64,000 nt of DNA, taken from positions 9,056,420 to 9,120,419 of the forward strand of contig NW_024722158.1 of assembly GCF_018991925.1 (NCBI RefSeq), given 5' to 3'. The DNA is from Homarus americanus. Taxonomy: Eukaryota; Arthropoda; Malacostraca; Decapoda; Nephropidae. Shown here in pieces: positions 47,031 through 56,474 of the stretch. A program made the position numbers and the translations under genes. How positions within the stretch are numbered: the stretch's first letter is position 1; each line of letters starts with the position of its first letter. The notes below the pieces were generated by a model that ran no database searches, was not told the origin of the DNA, and saw only the letters and a program-made list of their open reading frames with translations.

Positions 47031-49082
47031 CTCTATCTATCTATAAGATAATTACAAAGCGCATTCAGAATACCAGAACAGTACAGAGGCCAGATACTCA
47101 CGAGGTAGAAGAGAGGGTTGTAGAGGCCAGATATTCATGATACAGAGGCCAGATACTCACGAGGTAGAAGAGAGGGTTGTAGAGGCCAGATATTCATGAT
47201 ACAGAGGCCAGATACTCACGAGGTAGAAGAGAGGGGTGTAGAGGCCAGATACTCACGAGGTAGAAGAGAGGGTTGTAGAGGCCAGATACTCACGAGGTAG
47301 AAGAGAGGGTTGTAGAGGTCAGATACTCACGAGGTAGAAGAGAGGGGTGTAGAGGCCAGATATCACGAGGTAGAAGAGATGAGAGGCCAGATACTCACGA
47401 GGTAGAAGAGAGGGGTGTAGAGGCCAGATAGAGGTAGAAGAGAGGGGTTGTAGAGGCCAGATACTCACGAGGTAGAAGAGAGGGTTGTAGAGGTCAGATA
47501 CTCACGAGGTAGAAGAGAGGGGTGTAGAGGCCAACGGAGGTCACAGCTGCCGTCGTTATTAGCACCTGCACTGAACGGAACTTGAGGCAGCTGAGGTCAA
47601 AGTAGGGCGGCTTGTCCGAGTCTATTTTGTGTTTATCTTTCACTTGCTGTAGGAAAAGAGAGGTCACAGAAGGTTATTGGAGGTCACATGAGGTTATTAG
47701 AGGTCACGTGAGGTTATTGGAGGTCACAGGAGGTTATTAGAGGTCACAGGAGGTTATTGGAGGTAACAGGAGGTTACTGGATGTCACGTGAAGTTATTGG
47801 AGGTCACATGAGGCTATTGGAGGTCACGGGAGGTTATTAGAGGTCACAGGAGGTTATTGGAGGTCACAGGAGATTACTGGAGGTTACACACACACCTTTA
47901 TGACAACGAAAAAATTAAATCATCAATAACTTAGTCAACAACCTCAGTGCTCACTTAACTTAACCTAACCTAACAAACTCAGTCCTAATCTAACCCTCTC
48001 TATCCTAACCTAACCAAAACTCAGTCCTAACCTAACAAACTCAATCCTAATCTAACCCTTTTTAACCTAACTAAACCAAACACACTCAGTCCTAACCTAA
48101 TCTAACCTAACAAATCAGTCCTAACCTAACAAACTCAATCCTAATCTAACCCTTTTTAACCTAACTAAACCAAACACACTCAGTCCTAACCTAATCTAAC
48201 CTAACAAATCTCCTCACTAATCTTCACACATAGTAAAAATTCAAAGCCAATTACAGCGCAGGAAAAATCACAGTAAACAGGTGATTTATTCTTTATGACA
48301 GTGATTTATATTTTGTTCAATGACATACAGTACTCCACTAGGGTCAGATATATGTAATTAGTGAGTGGACAGTGACGTATTAGTGGGCAGTGACGGTATT
48401 AGTGGACAGTGACGGTACTAGTGGACAGTGACGGTACTAGTGGACAGTGACGGTACTAGTGGACAGTGACGGTACTAGTGGACAGTGACGGTATTAGGGG
48501 GCAGGAAGGTACTAGTGGATAGTGACGGTATTAGAGGGCAGTGACGGTACTCGTGGACAGTGACGGTACCAGTGGAGAGTGATAGTTTGAGGTGTAACAG
48601 TGACATAATGAATTATGACAGTGACAGCAGACAGTGACATCATCAATTATGAGTGACAAAAGACAGTAGACAGTGACATCATGAAGTATAACAATGACAA
48701 TAAACAGTGACATCATGAAGTATAATATTGACAGTAGACAGTGACATCATGAAGTATAACAATGACAATAAACAGTGGCATCATGAAGCATAATATTGAC
48801 AGTAGACAGTGACATCATGAAGTATAATAGTGACAAAAACAGTGACAGTAGACAGGGATAGTAGAGTGACAAAGTCAGTTATACAGTGACAGTAAACAGT
48901 GACAGCAGACAGTGACAGTAGACAGTCACAGTAATATTACCTTTCTCTTCTGGTTCTTGAGGTGCAGGATAGCGCGTCTTTGTGGGTGGTAGAGGGAGGC
49001 CGACCTGTAGAAGATGCCCAAGAAGAAGGTCGTGAAGACCACACCAGTCACAGCCTGTAGTCCCAGTCTCCAGCCTACCGAC
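42131..49082 (-). CDS. SLC16-like monocarboxylate transporter, 3' part of gene (5 exons, 516 aa seen)
   Basis: Joined exons are 49082-48941, 47646-47506, 46819-46645, 43752-43546 and 43017-42131, read on the minus strand. All introns are GT-AG and the phases agree (0, 0, 1, 1), which makes the model strong. The product resembles the C-terminal half of proton-coupled or facilitative monocarboxylate transporters (MFS family) of the plasma membrane. It shows hydrophobic helices 6-12, a short charged central loop after helix 6 (HPQRRAILHLKNQKRK), and the family-like stretch GIPITGYINESTAKTGYFF before helix 12. A tail of about 260 residues follows, with a poly-Gly run, Pro-rich patches, an acidic patch (DAEDEDDE) and a terminal T-S-V that fits a class I PDZ ligand. 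The first seen exon starts in mid-codon (one base completing a codon), so upstream exons exist. None could be recognised between 49.1 and 64 kb, and the TM1 signature of the family is absent here. The substrate cannot be told from sequence. The closest kin are probably the arthropod MCT9/12/14-like group, which is an inference. Confidence 0.88.
43158..43335 (-). mobile_element. LINE 3'-end fragment inside the transporter intron
   Basis: Reverse orientation copy of the last ~180 bp of the LINE at 19,262-19,965: same tail (ataagaacataagaaagtgg), same ggaggccgactggcccatac and cctatccaacttcgtcttga. A severely 5'-truncated insertion in the 528-bp intron between exons D and E. Confidence 0.85.
43546..43752 (-). 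CDS. SLC16-like transporter exon D (helices 9-11)
   Basis: 207 nt: 2 bases, 68 codons, 1 base (phase 1 in, phase 1 out). It reads VTMLALTAVRGYYGYVLFMW... and ends ATALPILFGIPIT, joining to a Gly codon. The acceptor is tctgctacag and the donor gtgcgtgga. Three hydrophobic segments are visible: VTMLALTAV, YVLFMWLYGLLLGGAHYAF, and AWGFIQGATALPILFGIP. KVRARHFSRAWGFIQGATAL matches the conserved helix 10-11 region of MCTs. The GTGCGT donor is weaker than GTRAGT, and the flanking intron is only 528 bp. Confidence 0.92.
43753..44120. other. Intron sequence between exons D and C, unique part
   Basis: No repeat or additional exon recognised before the 25-bp array begins. Confidence 0.5.
44140..45628. 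repeat. 25-bp minisatellite (ttcaccactcaccaatacac + cttcc)
   Basis: About 1.5 kb, roughly 58 units, inside the intron between exons D and C. Main forms are ...aatacaccttcc, ...aatacaccctcc and ...aatacacacactcc, with cat(c/t)aatacac variants on the right. Left part regular, middle (44.6-45.1 kb) with indels, right regular again. Confidence 0.94.
45895..46425. repeat. 31-bp minisatellite made from a MITE arm (gattagacacccccagctta)
   Basis: About 17 units of 31 bp: cctgatgattagacaccccc agcttattgta. The motif equals the terminal arm of the foldback MITE family elsewhere in the window (gaagattagaccctcagctt at 20,858), so one arm has been tandemly amplified here within the intron. Confidence 0.9.
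46432..46641. repeat. Compound 17-20 bp minisatellite at the exon C splice donor
   Basis: Units ggtacacccaataagccac and acccagtaagccacacc alternate (composite ~37 bp), about 11 subunits. On the minus strand it begins about 3 nt inside the intron, directly behind the GTTAGT donor. Confidence 0.92.
46645..46819 (-). CDS. SLC16-like transporter exon C (helix 8)
   Basis: 175 nt: 58 codons plus one base (phase 0 in, phase 1 out). It begins ILGAQREGLEDSALILLQT and ends QYLCQASIYGL. The acceptor is gttcctacag and the donor gttagtacc. LILLQTFLGFAYALGCIGFG is helix 8, and VKQSAQCMISRQYLCQA the cytosolic link to helix 9. The donor is non-consensus at position +3 (GTTAGT). The 17-37 bp minisatellite at 46,432-46,641 starts only about 3 nt inside the intron, so repeat expansion there could affect splicing. 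Confidence 0.9.
46991..47043. repeat. (ATCT)n microsatellite
   Basis: About 12 ATCT units, with degenerate upstream copies (ccggctattaggctattc) from 46,890. Confidence 0.93.
47090..47530. repeat. 37-bp minisatellite containing exon end plus splice donor
   Basis: Eleven units (37 bp, the two leftmost 59 bp) of gaggccagatactcacgagg tagaagagagggttgta. On the minus strand each unit reads the last ~24 nt of exon B (CTCTACACCCCTCTCTTC TACCTC) followed by GTGAGTATCTGG. Exact tactcac donors lie at plus positions 47,096, 47,155, 47,214, 47,251, 47,288, 47,325, 47,393 and 47,463; damaged ones at about 47,361 and 47,428. The genuine one is at 47,500-47,505. Confidence 0.93.
47506..47646 (-). CDS. SLC16-like transporter exon B (loop and helix 7)
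   Basis: 141 nt, 47 whole codons, phase 0 on both sides. It begins QVKDKHKIDSDKPPYFDLS and ends GLYTPLFYL. The acceptor is ttcctacag and the donor gtgagtatc. The PYFDLSCLK segment followed by SVQVLITTAAVTSVGLYTPLF is the usual entry into helix 7. The last 24 nt of this exon plus its donor are reiterated about ten times in the next intron (see the repeat at 47,090-47,530). The acceptor side abuts a 20-bp minisatellite at 47,655-47,885. Confidence 0.9.
47655..47885. repeat. 20-bp minisatellite (aggtcacaggaggttattgg)
   Basis: About 11 units directly upstream (minus strand sense) of the exon B acceptor, starting within about 10 nt of it, so the polypyrimidine/branch region of this intron is made of repeat. 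Confidence 0.92.
47955..48215. repeat. CCTAA-rich degenerate repeat
   Basis: Taacctaacctaacaaactc and agtcctaatctaaccc units. A ~115-bp block (aaactcaatcctaatctaac ... cctaatctaacctaacaaat) is duplicated at about 48,025-48,115 and 48,130-48,208. Telomere-like CCTAA motif, in an intron of the transporter. Confidence 0.85.
48360..48590. repeat. 19-bp minisatellite (gtactagtggacagtgacg)
   Basis: About ten units, five of them perfect in a row, inside the intron between exons A and B. Confidence 0.92.
48591..48938. repeat. Degenerate GACAGTGACATCATGAAGTA repeat
   Basis: Units of about 33-36 bp (gtgacatcatgaagtataac, aatgacaataaaca) followed by shorter gacagtgacagtagacagtg units. They run up to the exon A donor, so the intron opens directly in repeat. 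Confidence 0.85.
48941..49082 (-). CDS. SLC16-like transporter exon A (helix 6 and start of central loop)
   Basis: 142 nt: one base completing a codon from the previous exon, then 47 codons beginning SVGWRLGLQAVTGVVFTTFF and ending LKNQKRK. The acceptor is tcctcctgcag and the donor gtaatatt. The hydrophobic run GLQAVTGVVFTTFFLGIFY is helix 6. The basic segment after it (YRSASLYHPQRRAIL) starts the cytoplasmic loop typical of this arthropod MCT group. The upstream intron holds two further copies of the acceptor plus exon start, spaced 64 bp apart. The downstream intron begins directly with a degenerate tandem repeat (GACAGT family). Confidence 0.88.
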
Positions 49083-49245
49083 CTGCAGGAGGAAATAAGA
49101 CTCGTATAAAGACCTGGCCTGTAATTACTGTTTCCGGCCTACCAACCTGCAGAAGATAATAAGACTCGTATGGAAACCTAACCTGTAATCACTGTCTCTA
49201 TCCTGCTAACCTGCACTTACTGTCCCCAACCTGCTAACCTGTACT
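49083..49245 (-). repeat. 64-bp duplication of the exon A acceptor and exon start
   Basis: On the minus strand, copies of ctgcag|gt(c/t)ggtaggc(t/c)gga start at 49,082 (the real exon) and 49,146, with a more diverged form at 49,210 and a partial at 49,238: exact 64-bp spacing for the first three. The copied exon part is degenerate (e.g. cggaaacagtaattacaggc), so it is not a coding alternative in any obvious frame. Confidence 0.8.
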
Positions 49246-50394
49246 CAGGATAAAAAGAACAGTAAGACAGACCAACTGAGATATAACAGTTTAAGATTGA
49301 CTGCGGGGGGTAACATGTACGTCTTGGAGCTAGATATCTTAGGCTCTTCGTGAGTCTTAGCTGTGATGGGAACCAATTTATCCATGAGACTCAAGAGGCA
49401 ATATGGTTTAGAGACTTCAATTTACCTTCCCAGACCATTGAAACCAGAGTGGTAGGCTCCTTGTCTAGGTTAAAAAAAAACAATATTCTCATAGCAATGT
49501 TGAATTCAGAGGGAAGGTAACTTTTTTTAATCAATTTTGTTTGAACCTCCGGGAAGCTTTATTCAACTTAGTATATAGGATAAAAGAAAATTAATAACAT
49601 CATAAGAACTATTATTGTATTAACTAGTTCATTCAGGTGTGAAGGATGATGATGATGATAGTAGAATGATATTACTTTTAACTCTAACTCACTGGAAAAA
49701 GATAGCAGGAATGATGTGAGTATAATGTTCTCAGTAATTACTTGCCTTCACTCATCATTCTTCTTACTTTTGTAATTTAATCTTTTTATTAGGACTATTG
49801 GTAAACAGTGAAGTGCAGTTACGTTCTAAGTTACAGGAAGACAGAGTTATAAATCTTTTAGTCATACACAAATAAGTTGGAGGAATACCACAGATTAATA
49901 TTTTTGGCATAATATTAGTAACAAGACTTAAAAATTGTACATTTATACCATATTTTAATTGTTTTACCTCATGTTGTGGGAAATTGCAACCTAACCTAAC
50001 CTACTTTCATTATTTTACTAGATGTTTCAGTATTAGTTGACCGAGTAGTTCATAATTCAAATTCATCTCCAACTCACTACGTCCAAAATAATACCTTGTT
50101 AACATTAATGGAACCTTGCCTTCTGCAGAGGTAAACCCGATCTCCTTTTCACCCCCATCGTTCTTGGGAAACCTGTGAACGTTAATATTCCTCCTTGTGT
50201 CTGTAGCCTGAGCAGCAACCGTACACTATACAATTACTGGGTAAGGTCTCACATGCTTAAAATTACATTCTAATCATCGCAATTGCAATCACGTATTAAG
50301 AAAATAAATGAAACACGTGTATGTCTGTATATACTTTCAATGTGTACTGAGTTAGATCAAGGGGGCGTGTGATATCATGCGCGTGAGTGGTCGC
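49246..50394. other. AT-rich sequence, no exon recognised
   Basis: Presumably 5' intron of the transporter. No match to helices 1-5 of an MCT was seen on the minus strand. Confidence 0.4.
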
Positions 50395-50505
50395 GTTATT
50401 TTTTTTCCACAGGTGAGCAGATCTTGTATTCTTTAGACCTTGCCTTAACCAATCATCTGCAAGGTGAATGATCTGTCGACTGAGCTACCAAGCCATTACA
50501 AAAGT
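50395..50505 (-). mobile_element. tRNA-like SINE head (another family)
   Basis: On the minus strand TGGCTTGGTAGCTCAGTCGA is A-box-like (TAGCTCAGTCGAC), followed by CACCTTGCAGATGATTGGTT. The B-box is weak. It resembles a decayed tRNA-derived SINE head rather than a functional tRNA gene, as the stems do not pair. Confidence 0.4.
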
Positions 50506-50569
50506 AGTTAACTAAATCAGCAATACAAAACCCACACTGCTGCTTAAGGGGGAAACAAGCATTAAGTTA

Positions 50570-50915
50570 CAGTAAACACAACCCCCCCACAGTCTTGGTT
50601 GAGGGGAAAACTAGCAGTGAGTTACAGTGAACACAACCCCCCCACAGCCTTGGTTGAGGGGAAAACTAGCAGTGAGTTACAGTGAACACAACCCCCCCAC
50701 AGCCTTGGTTGAGGGGAAAACTAGCAGTGAGTTACAGTGAACACAACCCCCACAGCCTTGGTTGAGGGAAAACTAGCAGTGAGTTACAGTGAACACAACC
50801 CCCCCACAGCCTTGGTTGAGGGGAAAACTAGCAGTGAGTTACAGTGAACACAACCCCCCCACAGCCTTGGTTGAGGGGAAAACTAGCAGTGAGTTACAGT
50901 GAACACAACCCCTCA
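50570..50915. repeat. ~55-bp minisatellite (cagccttggttgaggggaaa)
   Basis: Six to seven nearly identical units also containing actagcagtgagttacagtg and aacacaacccccccac. Differences are mainly in the C-run length (5-7). Confidence 0.93.
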
Positions 50916-51077
50916 CGTTCCTGACTGAGGTGAAGGCCAGCAGTGAAATACGAGATGAGGGGAGGTTGAAGGGGAGGCAGGGGATGGCAGCTGGAACTGA
51001 AATATGTGAAGAGAAATGAAATTTTTTCCGTTGTGATAAAACGATGGCGAATAATTGGACGAGTTAATTACATCAAG

Positions 51078-51234
51078 AGGGGGGGGGGGGGGCATTACGA
51101 TAATAATTATAAAACTAGATCATAATAATAATAATCTTAATAATAATAATAATAAGAAGAAGAAGAAGAATGAGTATGATTATGATGCTCCTCCTGATGA
51201 TGACGATATTATGTTTACGTTGTTTGTGTTGGTG

Positions 51235-51303
<69 letters not shown>

Positions 51304-51305
51304 GT
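51078..51305. repeat. G-run, ATA/AAG and (ATA)n microsatellites
   Basis: G14 near 51,079-51,092, mixed aataata/agaagaag to 51,170, then about 24 ATA triplets at 51,233-51,304. Confidence 0.92.
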
Positions 51306-52500
51306 AGAGATGATGATTAAAATGTCATCTCAGCAGACACACATCCTACCTGGGAACCGTTACCATGGCAGGGTGAATATCAAAGTAGTGAAGCTTTAAC
51401 TATAAATTAATGTAGTAACCGCTGGGGCCTCACTCATGTCATCGTTTTCTTTAACCTTCCATCTCTCACCACTGTGGGAACCGTTACCATGGCAATAGTT
51501 GGTGATTTTTTGCGTAATTTATATTAAAATATGGTCATTTGATCCTCGTCACATGTTGAGCGGGCCGATGAAGTTTAGTTTAAATCCCACAATTCCTTTT
51601 CGAGTTATTTTAGGGATACACAAACAGACGGAGAGACAGGACCGAAAATATTACCCTGTCCCACAGTTGCAGGCAGAGCAATAACAATAATTGGAATAAA
51701 GAGAGTTTGTATTGTTGACTCAGGACCTTCTAGTGTTGCAGATATCAACTTTTCCACCTCAGAGTTCTACACAACACAATACTTTACGTCAAGGAACATC
51801 CCGGGAATACGAGTCCATCCGACCAAGTTGTCAAATCATCAGGCAAATTGAGATAATTTAGTTTTGTACACCCACAATCAACGTTTCAGTTTCTATAGCT
51901 GTTTTCACTTCGTCGAGCGGCGTCACGTACATTATTTATGCTATAATACCACAGGAGAACACGAGACCGTCTGACAATGAAGATCTTTGTCGGTGAACAG
52001 CTGCTCACAGTAGCGAGATAGAACACGCTATCAGAGAAGCTTCCGTGACCCTTCTCCTAGACAAACTCTACGAACAACTATGACCGAGGCGGATAAGAAA
52101 GTTGCAGACCGCGCCAAGAATATCTGTATGAGGGGAGAGATGATGCATCTTATAATTTTGGTGATCACCGCTAGGAGGGCGCCACAGCTTTATGTTGGAT
52201 CATATGAAAATGTTTCTTGGTGAAGAACTGATGCTGTTGTGTACATATGATGAAATATGCGCAAATATGATGAACTGGCGAGTGGCGTCAAGAGTAAAAC
52301 TTCTAAGCATAGACCAGTTGACACAGTGTATATAGTATGCTTTCCAGTTTGTTGTTCATGCAATGACTGTCCCAGGTGTCGAGAATCAGCAATGTTATAC
52401 GAAACATAAAATTCCCGAATAAGGACTATACTGCTCATCAAACTTATCTTGCCCTCTGTAATTATTTCAAACAGTGATAATGTATTTCTTGGTGTTCAGG
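51306..52500. other. Unique sequence, no gene recognised
   Basis: Gttaccatggca occurs twice (51,358 and 51,484) in a short ~125-bp duplication-like context. No exon was recognised. Confidence 0.35.
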
Positions 52501-52510
52501 AAAACAGGGA

Positions 52511-52849
52511 ATGTCTTGCTCATTGCTATATACTGAATATATAAACTACAATTATATACAACTCAATGGGGGATCAGTGGTAAGAGTCACTGTGATCCCC
52601 AGACAAGACAACTTTCCTGATACAAATGTCTTGGTTCCGCTGGTCCATCAAAAATTTTCTAGGATTTTTCCAAGTGTCGTACTGTGTGACGCAGCGAGTG
52701 CACTAGATGCAAATAGAAAATTATCTGCCTTCAAGTCACTCCAAGAGAAGGTCGAGGGATTCCAAGAATTCGTTCCTCGTGTTACCAGACCTTTTATCAA
52801 CAACAAAGAGACTCAGAGTGTAAAAAGGTTTATTGGAGCTGTATGGTGA
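52511..52849 (+). pseudogene. Coding-like remnant, possibly retroelement-derived (uncertain)
   Basis: 112 open codons; the stretch VLCDAASALDANRKLSAFKS then FVPRVTRPFINN...FIGAV looks more protein-like than neighbouring ORFs. The pattern AFxxL ... RPFI ... GAV loosely recalls the RT-RNase H junction of Ty3-type retroelements, but key residues (TDAS) are not present. Stops follow at once. I cannot assign it. Confidence 0.2.
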
Positions 52850-52859
52850 GGTTGACTGT

Positions 52860-53255
52860 AAATCACCCAATCTCCTGAGGCGTTAAAAAGACCTCGGCCA
52901 AAGTTGGTTTAAGAAAGTTACTACAGACACTTGCTTTGTGGATGTCATTTAGCTATAGACGAGGAAAGTTCGTGCCCAGGACAACTGGCAGATGAAAAAA
53001 AGTAAATGTTTTAATCATTATACCTGAGAAGTTCTCTATAACTATTCTCGTGACTCTGATCAGTGCTCATTGTTTAAAGTGCATCTAAGGTTATAGTGAA
53101 CATAAACATCAACACTTTAGTGTACATTTTCTAAAACATAATTTATTGTAAGACTTACTAATATTATCTAAAAAAAGCTTTGTTTCCACATGAAATATAT
53201 CCTTTACACCAACTAAACTATTGGGTAGCGTTTCTAAGCCACTATAAGTCGACCT
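52860..53255. other. AT-rich unique sequence, no gene seen
   Basis: No domain, RNA gene or tandem unit recognised. Confidence 0.35.
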
Positions 53256-53257
53256 AG

Positions 53258-53383
<126 letters not shown>

Positions 53384-53704
53384 CAAACTGTATGTGCTTC
53401 ACAACACGTGTTTGTGATGACGGTGTATACAGTAAGATCAACACCTCGACCTGGCTGTAACAAGCAACTTCAGTCTCGTAAGCTTCTGGTGGCTGAAGCA
53501 ATATATACCATAGTACACAATGTATAGTAATGCCACTATTGGCTCCTCGAGATCTAGAACAGCTGCCACTTGTAAACTGCAGCAGTAGGTGTGTCCTGAT
53601 GATAAATTAAGAGAATAAATTTAAACCTGGTTAAGGGTCCCAAGTCATCTATCAGTCACTCGTCATCGTCTACAACGCCCGAGGAATACTATTGGTCTAC
53701 ATTA

Positions 53705-53940
53705 CAATCCCGGACCACACCCACGTGAACTGACCACACCCACGGGAAACTGACCGCACCCACCACTTGACCACAGACTGACCACACCCACGGGAAACTG
53801 ACCACACCCACGGGAAACTGACCACACCCGCGGGAAACTGACTACACCCGCGGGAAAGTGACCACACACGCGGAGAACTGACCACACCCGCAGAGAACTG
53901 ACCACACCCACGGAGAACTGACCACACCCACGTGGAACTG
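53705..53940. repeat. 20-bp minisatellite (ctgaccacacccacgggaaa)
   Basis: About 11 units: cgggaaa on the left and cggagaa on the right. One unit is replaced by caccacttgaccacaga. Confidence 0.92.
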
Positions 53941-54914
53941 AGTAAGACAGGCGTCACAAAACACACAAACAATGAAAACAAAATCCTGATATTCTCCTTC
54001 CTGGTTTTAGAACCAAGTTGGATGACGAAGAATCTCGGTCAAATGTCTTGTTACCAAGTGACTCAAGTCTCTACAACTTTTAGTGCACAAGACCTGATAG
54101 GAACATTGCAACATTTAACTGAGACAACACGATGCAGGTACACCTATCAAACAACTGAACCTTTCCCCAGAGGCTCGTAAAGGAAGAATTATCTGTAAAG
54201 AAAATGAGTTTTGCCCCCATAAGTATACACAAGAGGAAATAGTTAGAGGTAGAAAAATAAAGGAGGAAAGTAGAAATGAGGAAAACAGAGGCGATGGGAA
54301 GTAAATTATGACTGTTAAGGGAAATCAACCTGACGTGGAATTGGGCTGCCGGGTCAGTCTGGTCAGATATTGGAGTTTAGAACAGAACCCACTCCAACAT
54401 GGCAACACCTCAATAGGGATCCTTCACTTATGACTTGGATGGTGGTAAGGGAACTGTTTGTAGTAGGAATAGAAGTACTGGTAGTAATAGTTGTGGTAAT
54501 AGAAGTATTATCAGTATGACGGGTAATGATAGTGATGGTGATGGAGGTGGTAGTGTGGTGTAATGGTGTGGTGAGGTGATTGTTAGGTGATGATGATGGT
54601 GGTGATAGTGTTTGTCGTCTTAATGTTTTTAGTACTGTAGTTAGTAGTTGTACAGTAGCTAAAACAACTATCTGTGCATACTTTGTGGGAAACAGTATGA
54701 GACCATGGACGATAAATTTTGGTACATGAAGACTGTCACAAGTCACACGTAAAATTTCTGAGCATATCGACCCCCACCTGTACAGATAGTTGTTATAGCT
54801 ACTGTACCTGGAGAGCACTTGATAATGTTACTTAAGTCGTCCAAAAGTATTACACTGTAGGCCAGGATAATATGTGAGGATAAATAATTACAGTCAGCCC
54901 TTGAGAATTACACC
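53941..54914. other. Unique sequence, no gene seen
   Basis: 54,475-54,620 contains loose ggtagtagt/tggtgatgg repetition. Open stretches at 53,932-54,180 and 54,363-54,818 have no domain. Confidence 0.35.
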
Positions 54915-55680
54915 CTTAATGTTTTCAGTCAAATACAAGAAACCTCCTGGGATTTTCAGTCAAATACAAGAAACTTAAAAAAAACTCCCTGGTATTTTCA
55001 GTCGATTATAAGAAAATTCCTGGGATTTTCAGTCAAATACAAGAAACCTCCTGGGATTTTCAGTCAAATACAAGAAACCTCTTGGGATTTTCAGTCAAAT
55101 ACAAGAAACCTCCTGGGATTATCAGTCAAATACAAGAAACCTCCTGGGATTTTCAGTCAAATACAAGAAACCTCCTGGGATTTTCAGCTAAATACAAGAA
55201 ACCTCCTGGGATTTTCAGTCAAATACAAGAAACCTCCTGGGATTTTCAGTCAAATACAAGAAACTTAAAAAACGTCCTGGTATTTTCAGTCGAATAAAAG
55301 AAACTTCCTGGGATTTTCAGTCAAATACAAGAAACCTCCTGGGATTTTCAGTCAAATACAAGAAACCTACTGGGATTTTCAGTCAAATACAAGAAACTTA
55401 AAAAAAACTCCCTGGTATTTTCAGTCGAATATAAGAAACTTCCTGAGATTTTCAGTCAAAAACAAGAAACCTCCTGGGATTTTCAGTCAAATACAAGAAA
55501 CCTCCTGGGATTTTCAGTCAAATACAAGAAACCTAAGAAACTTCTTGGCATTTCATTCAAATACAAGAAACTTCCTGACATTTTCAGTCAAGTACAAGAA
55601 ACTTTTTTATATTTTCAGTCAAGTACAAGAAATTTCCTGGCATTTTCAGTCAAATCCATGAAACTCATAAAATTTTCGGG
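54915..55680. repeat. 31-bp minisatellite (cctgggattttcagtcaaat + acaagaaacct)
   Basis: About 23 units. A longer variant with cttaaaaaaactccctggta recurs at about 54,972, 55,264 and 55,397, suggesting multi-unit block duplication. The right end decays (gacattttcagtcaagtac). Confidence 0.93.
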
Positions 55681-56320
55681 AGGACGTACAGTCACGGAAA
55701 AGTGTCCTGTCAGTTCTTTCTCTCATCCATGAACCCTGAGCCTCACGAACCTCTGAATCCGAGACTTGACACATAATTGGGTCTATAAGTCGAGTGTGTG
55801 ATGTCTCGGATTCACAGGTTCACGAGTCTCAGCGTTCACGAATGAGAGAGAGGACTGACAGGACTTTTTTTTTTTGGGGGGGGGGGTGAATGTTCATTGT
55901 CAATAAGCGAGCAGAGCAATACACAAATACAAGCTCACCTGTGTACAATAATTGATCAAAAACTAACATAACTCGCTCATGAAAATACATTAAGAGGAGC
56001 TCTCATTATTTTTGGGGAGGATATTTTTTGTTCATTTTCTATTTACTAACTTGAAAGAATACATCCAAAGGTTTAAAGGAAGTACTTGACACTCTGAGCT
56101 CAATGATACCTGTGTGTATGTGCGTGCGAGTGCGTAAGAGTTATTTTTCAATCACCGTCAGCGTGTGTGCGTCACTGTCTAATCCCCGAATAGAGACGGG
56201 TTGGGGGGGGGGGGGATCTCCAGGGTCCTCTCCACACCTCTGAAAACTCCGGCTGTGTTCAAGGTTTGAGACATATACCCGGAGCGTTAAATTGAACTGT
56301 AACTGGTCTATTTGATGACA
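55681..56320. other. Unique sequence with two opposite copies of a tctcggattca motif and homopolymers
   Basis: At 55,705-55,860 the arms tgtcagt(t)ctttctctcatcc and gaatgagagagaggactgaca are inverted (foldback, arms about 75 bp apart or more, with cctgagcctcacgaacctct / aggttcacgagtctcag between). T11G10 at 55,865-55,886 and G11 at 56,203-56,214. Confidence 0.5.
55700..55866. mobile_element. Foldback (inverted-repeat) element, ~165 bp
   Basis: Outer arms gtcctgtcagttctttctct / gagagagaggactgacagga and inner parts catgaaccctgagcctcacg / gttcacgagtctcagcgttc pair in inverse orientation across most of the element. Probably a MITE. Confidence 0.6.
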
Positions 56321-56326
56321 AATGAA

Positions 56327-56474
56327 TTACCTATGACACTTAGAGGTATTTGGTGAGTATTGCCACTTTAAAAGAGATAGTCTATTTATAACACAGACCA
56401 TTACCTATGACACTTAGAGGTATTTGGTGAGTATTGCCACTTTAAAAGAGATAGTCTATTTATAACACAGACCA
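56327..56474. repeat. 74-bp perfect tandem duplication
   Basis: Two identical units starting at ttacctatgacacttagagg (56,327 and 56,401). No mismatch seen, so the duplication is recent, or an assembly artefact. Confidence 0.93.
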
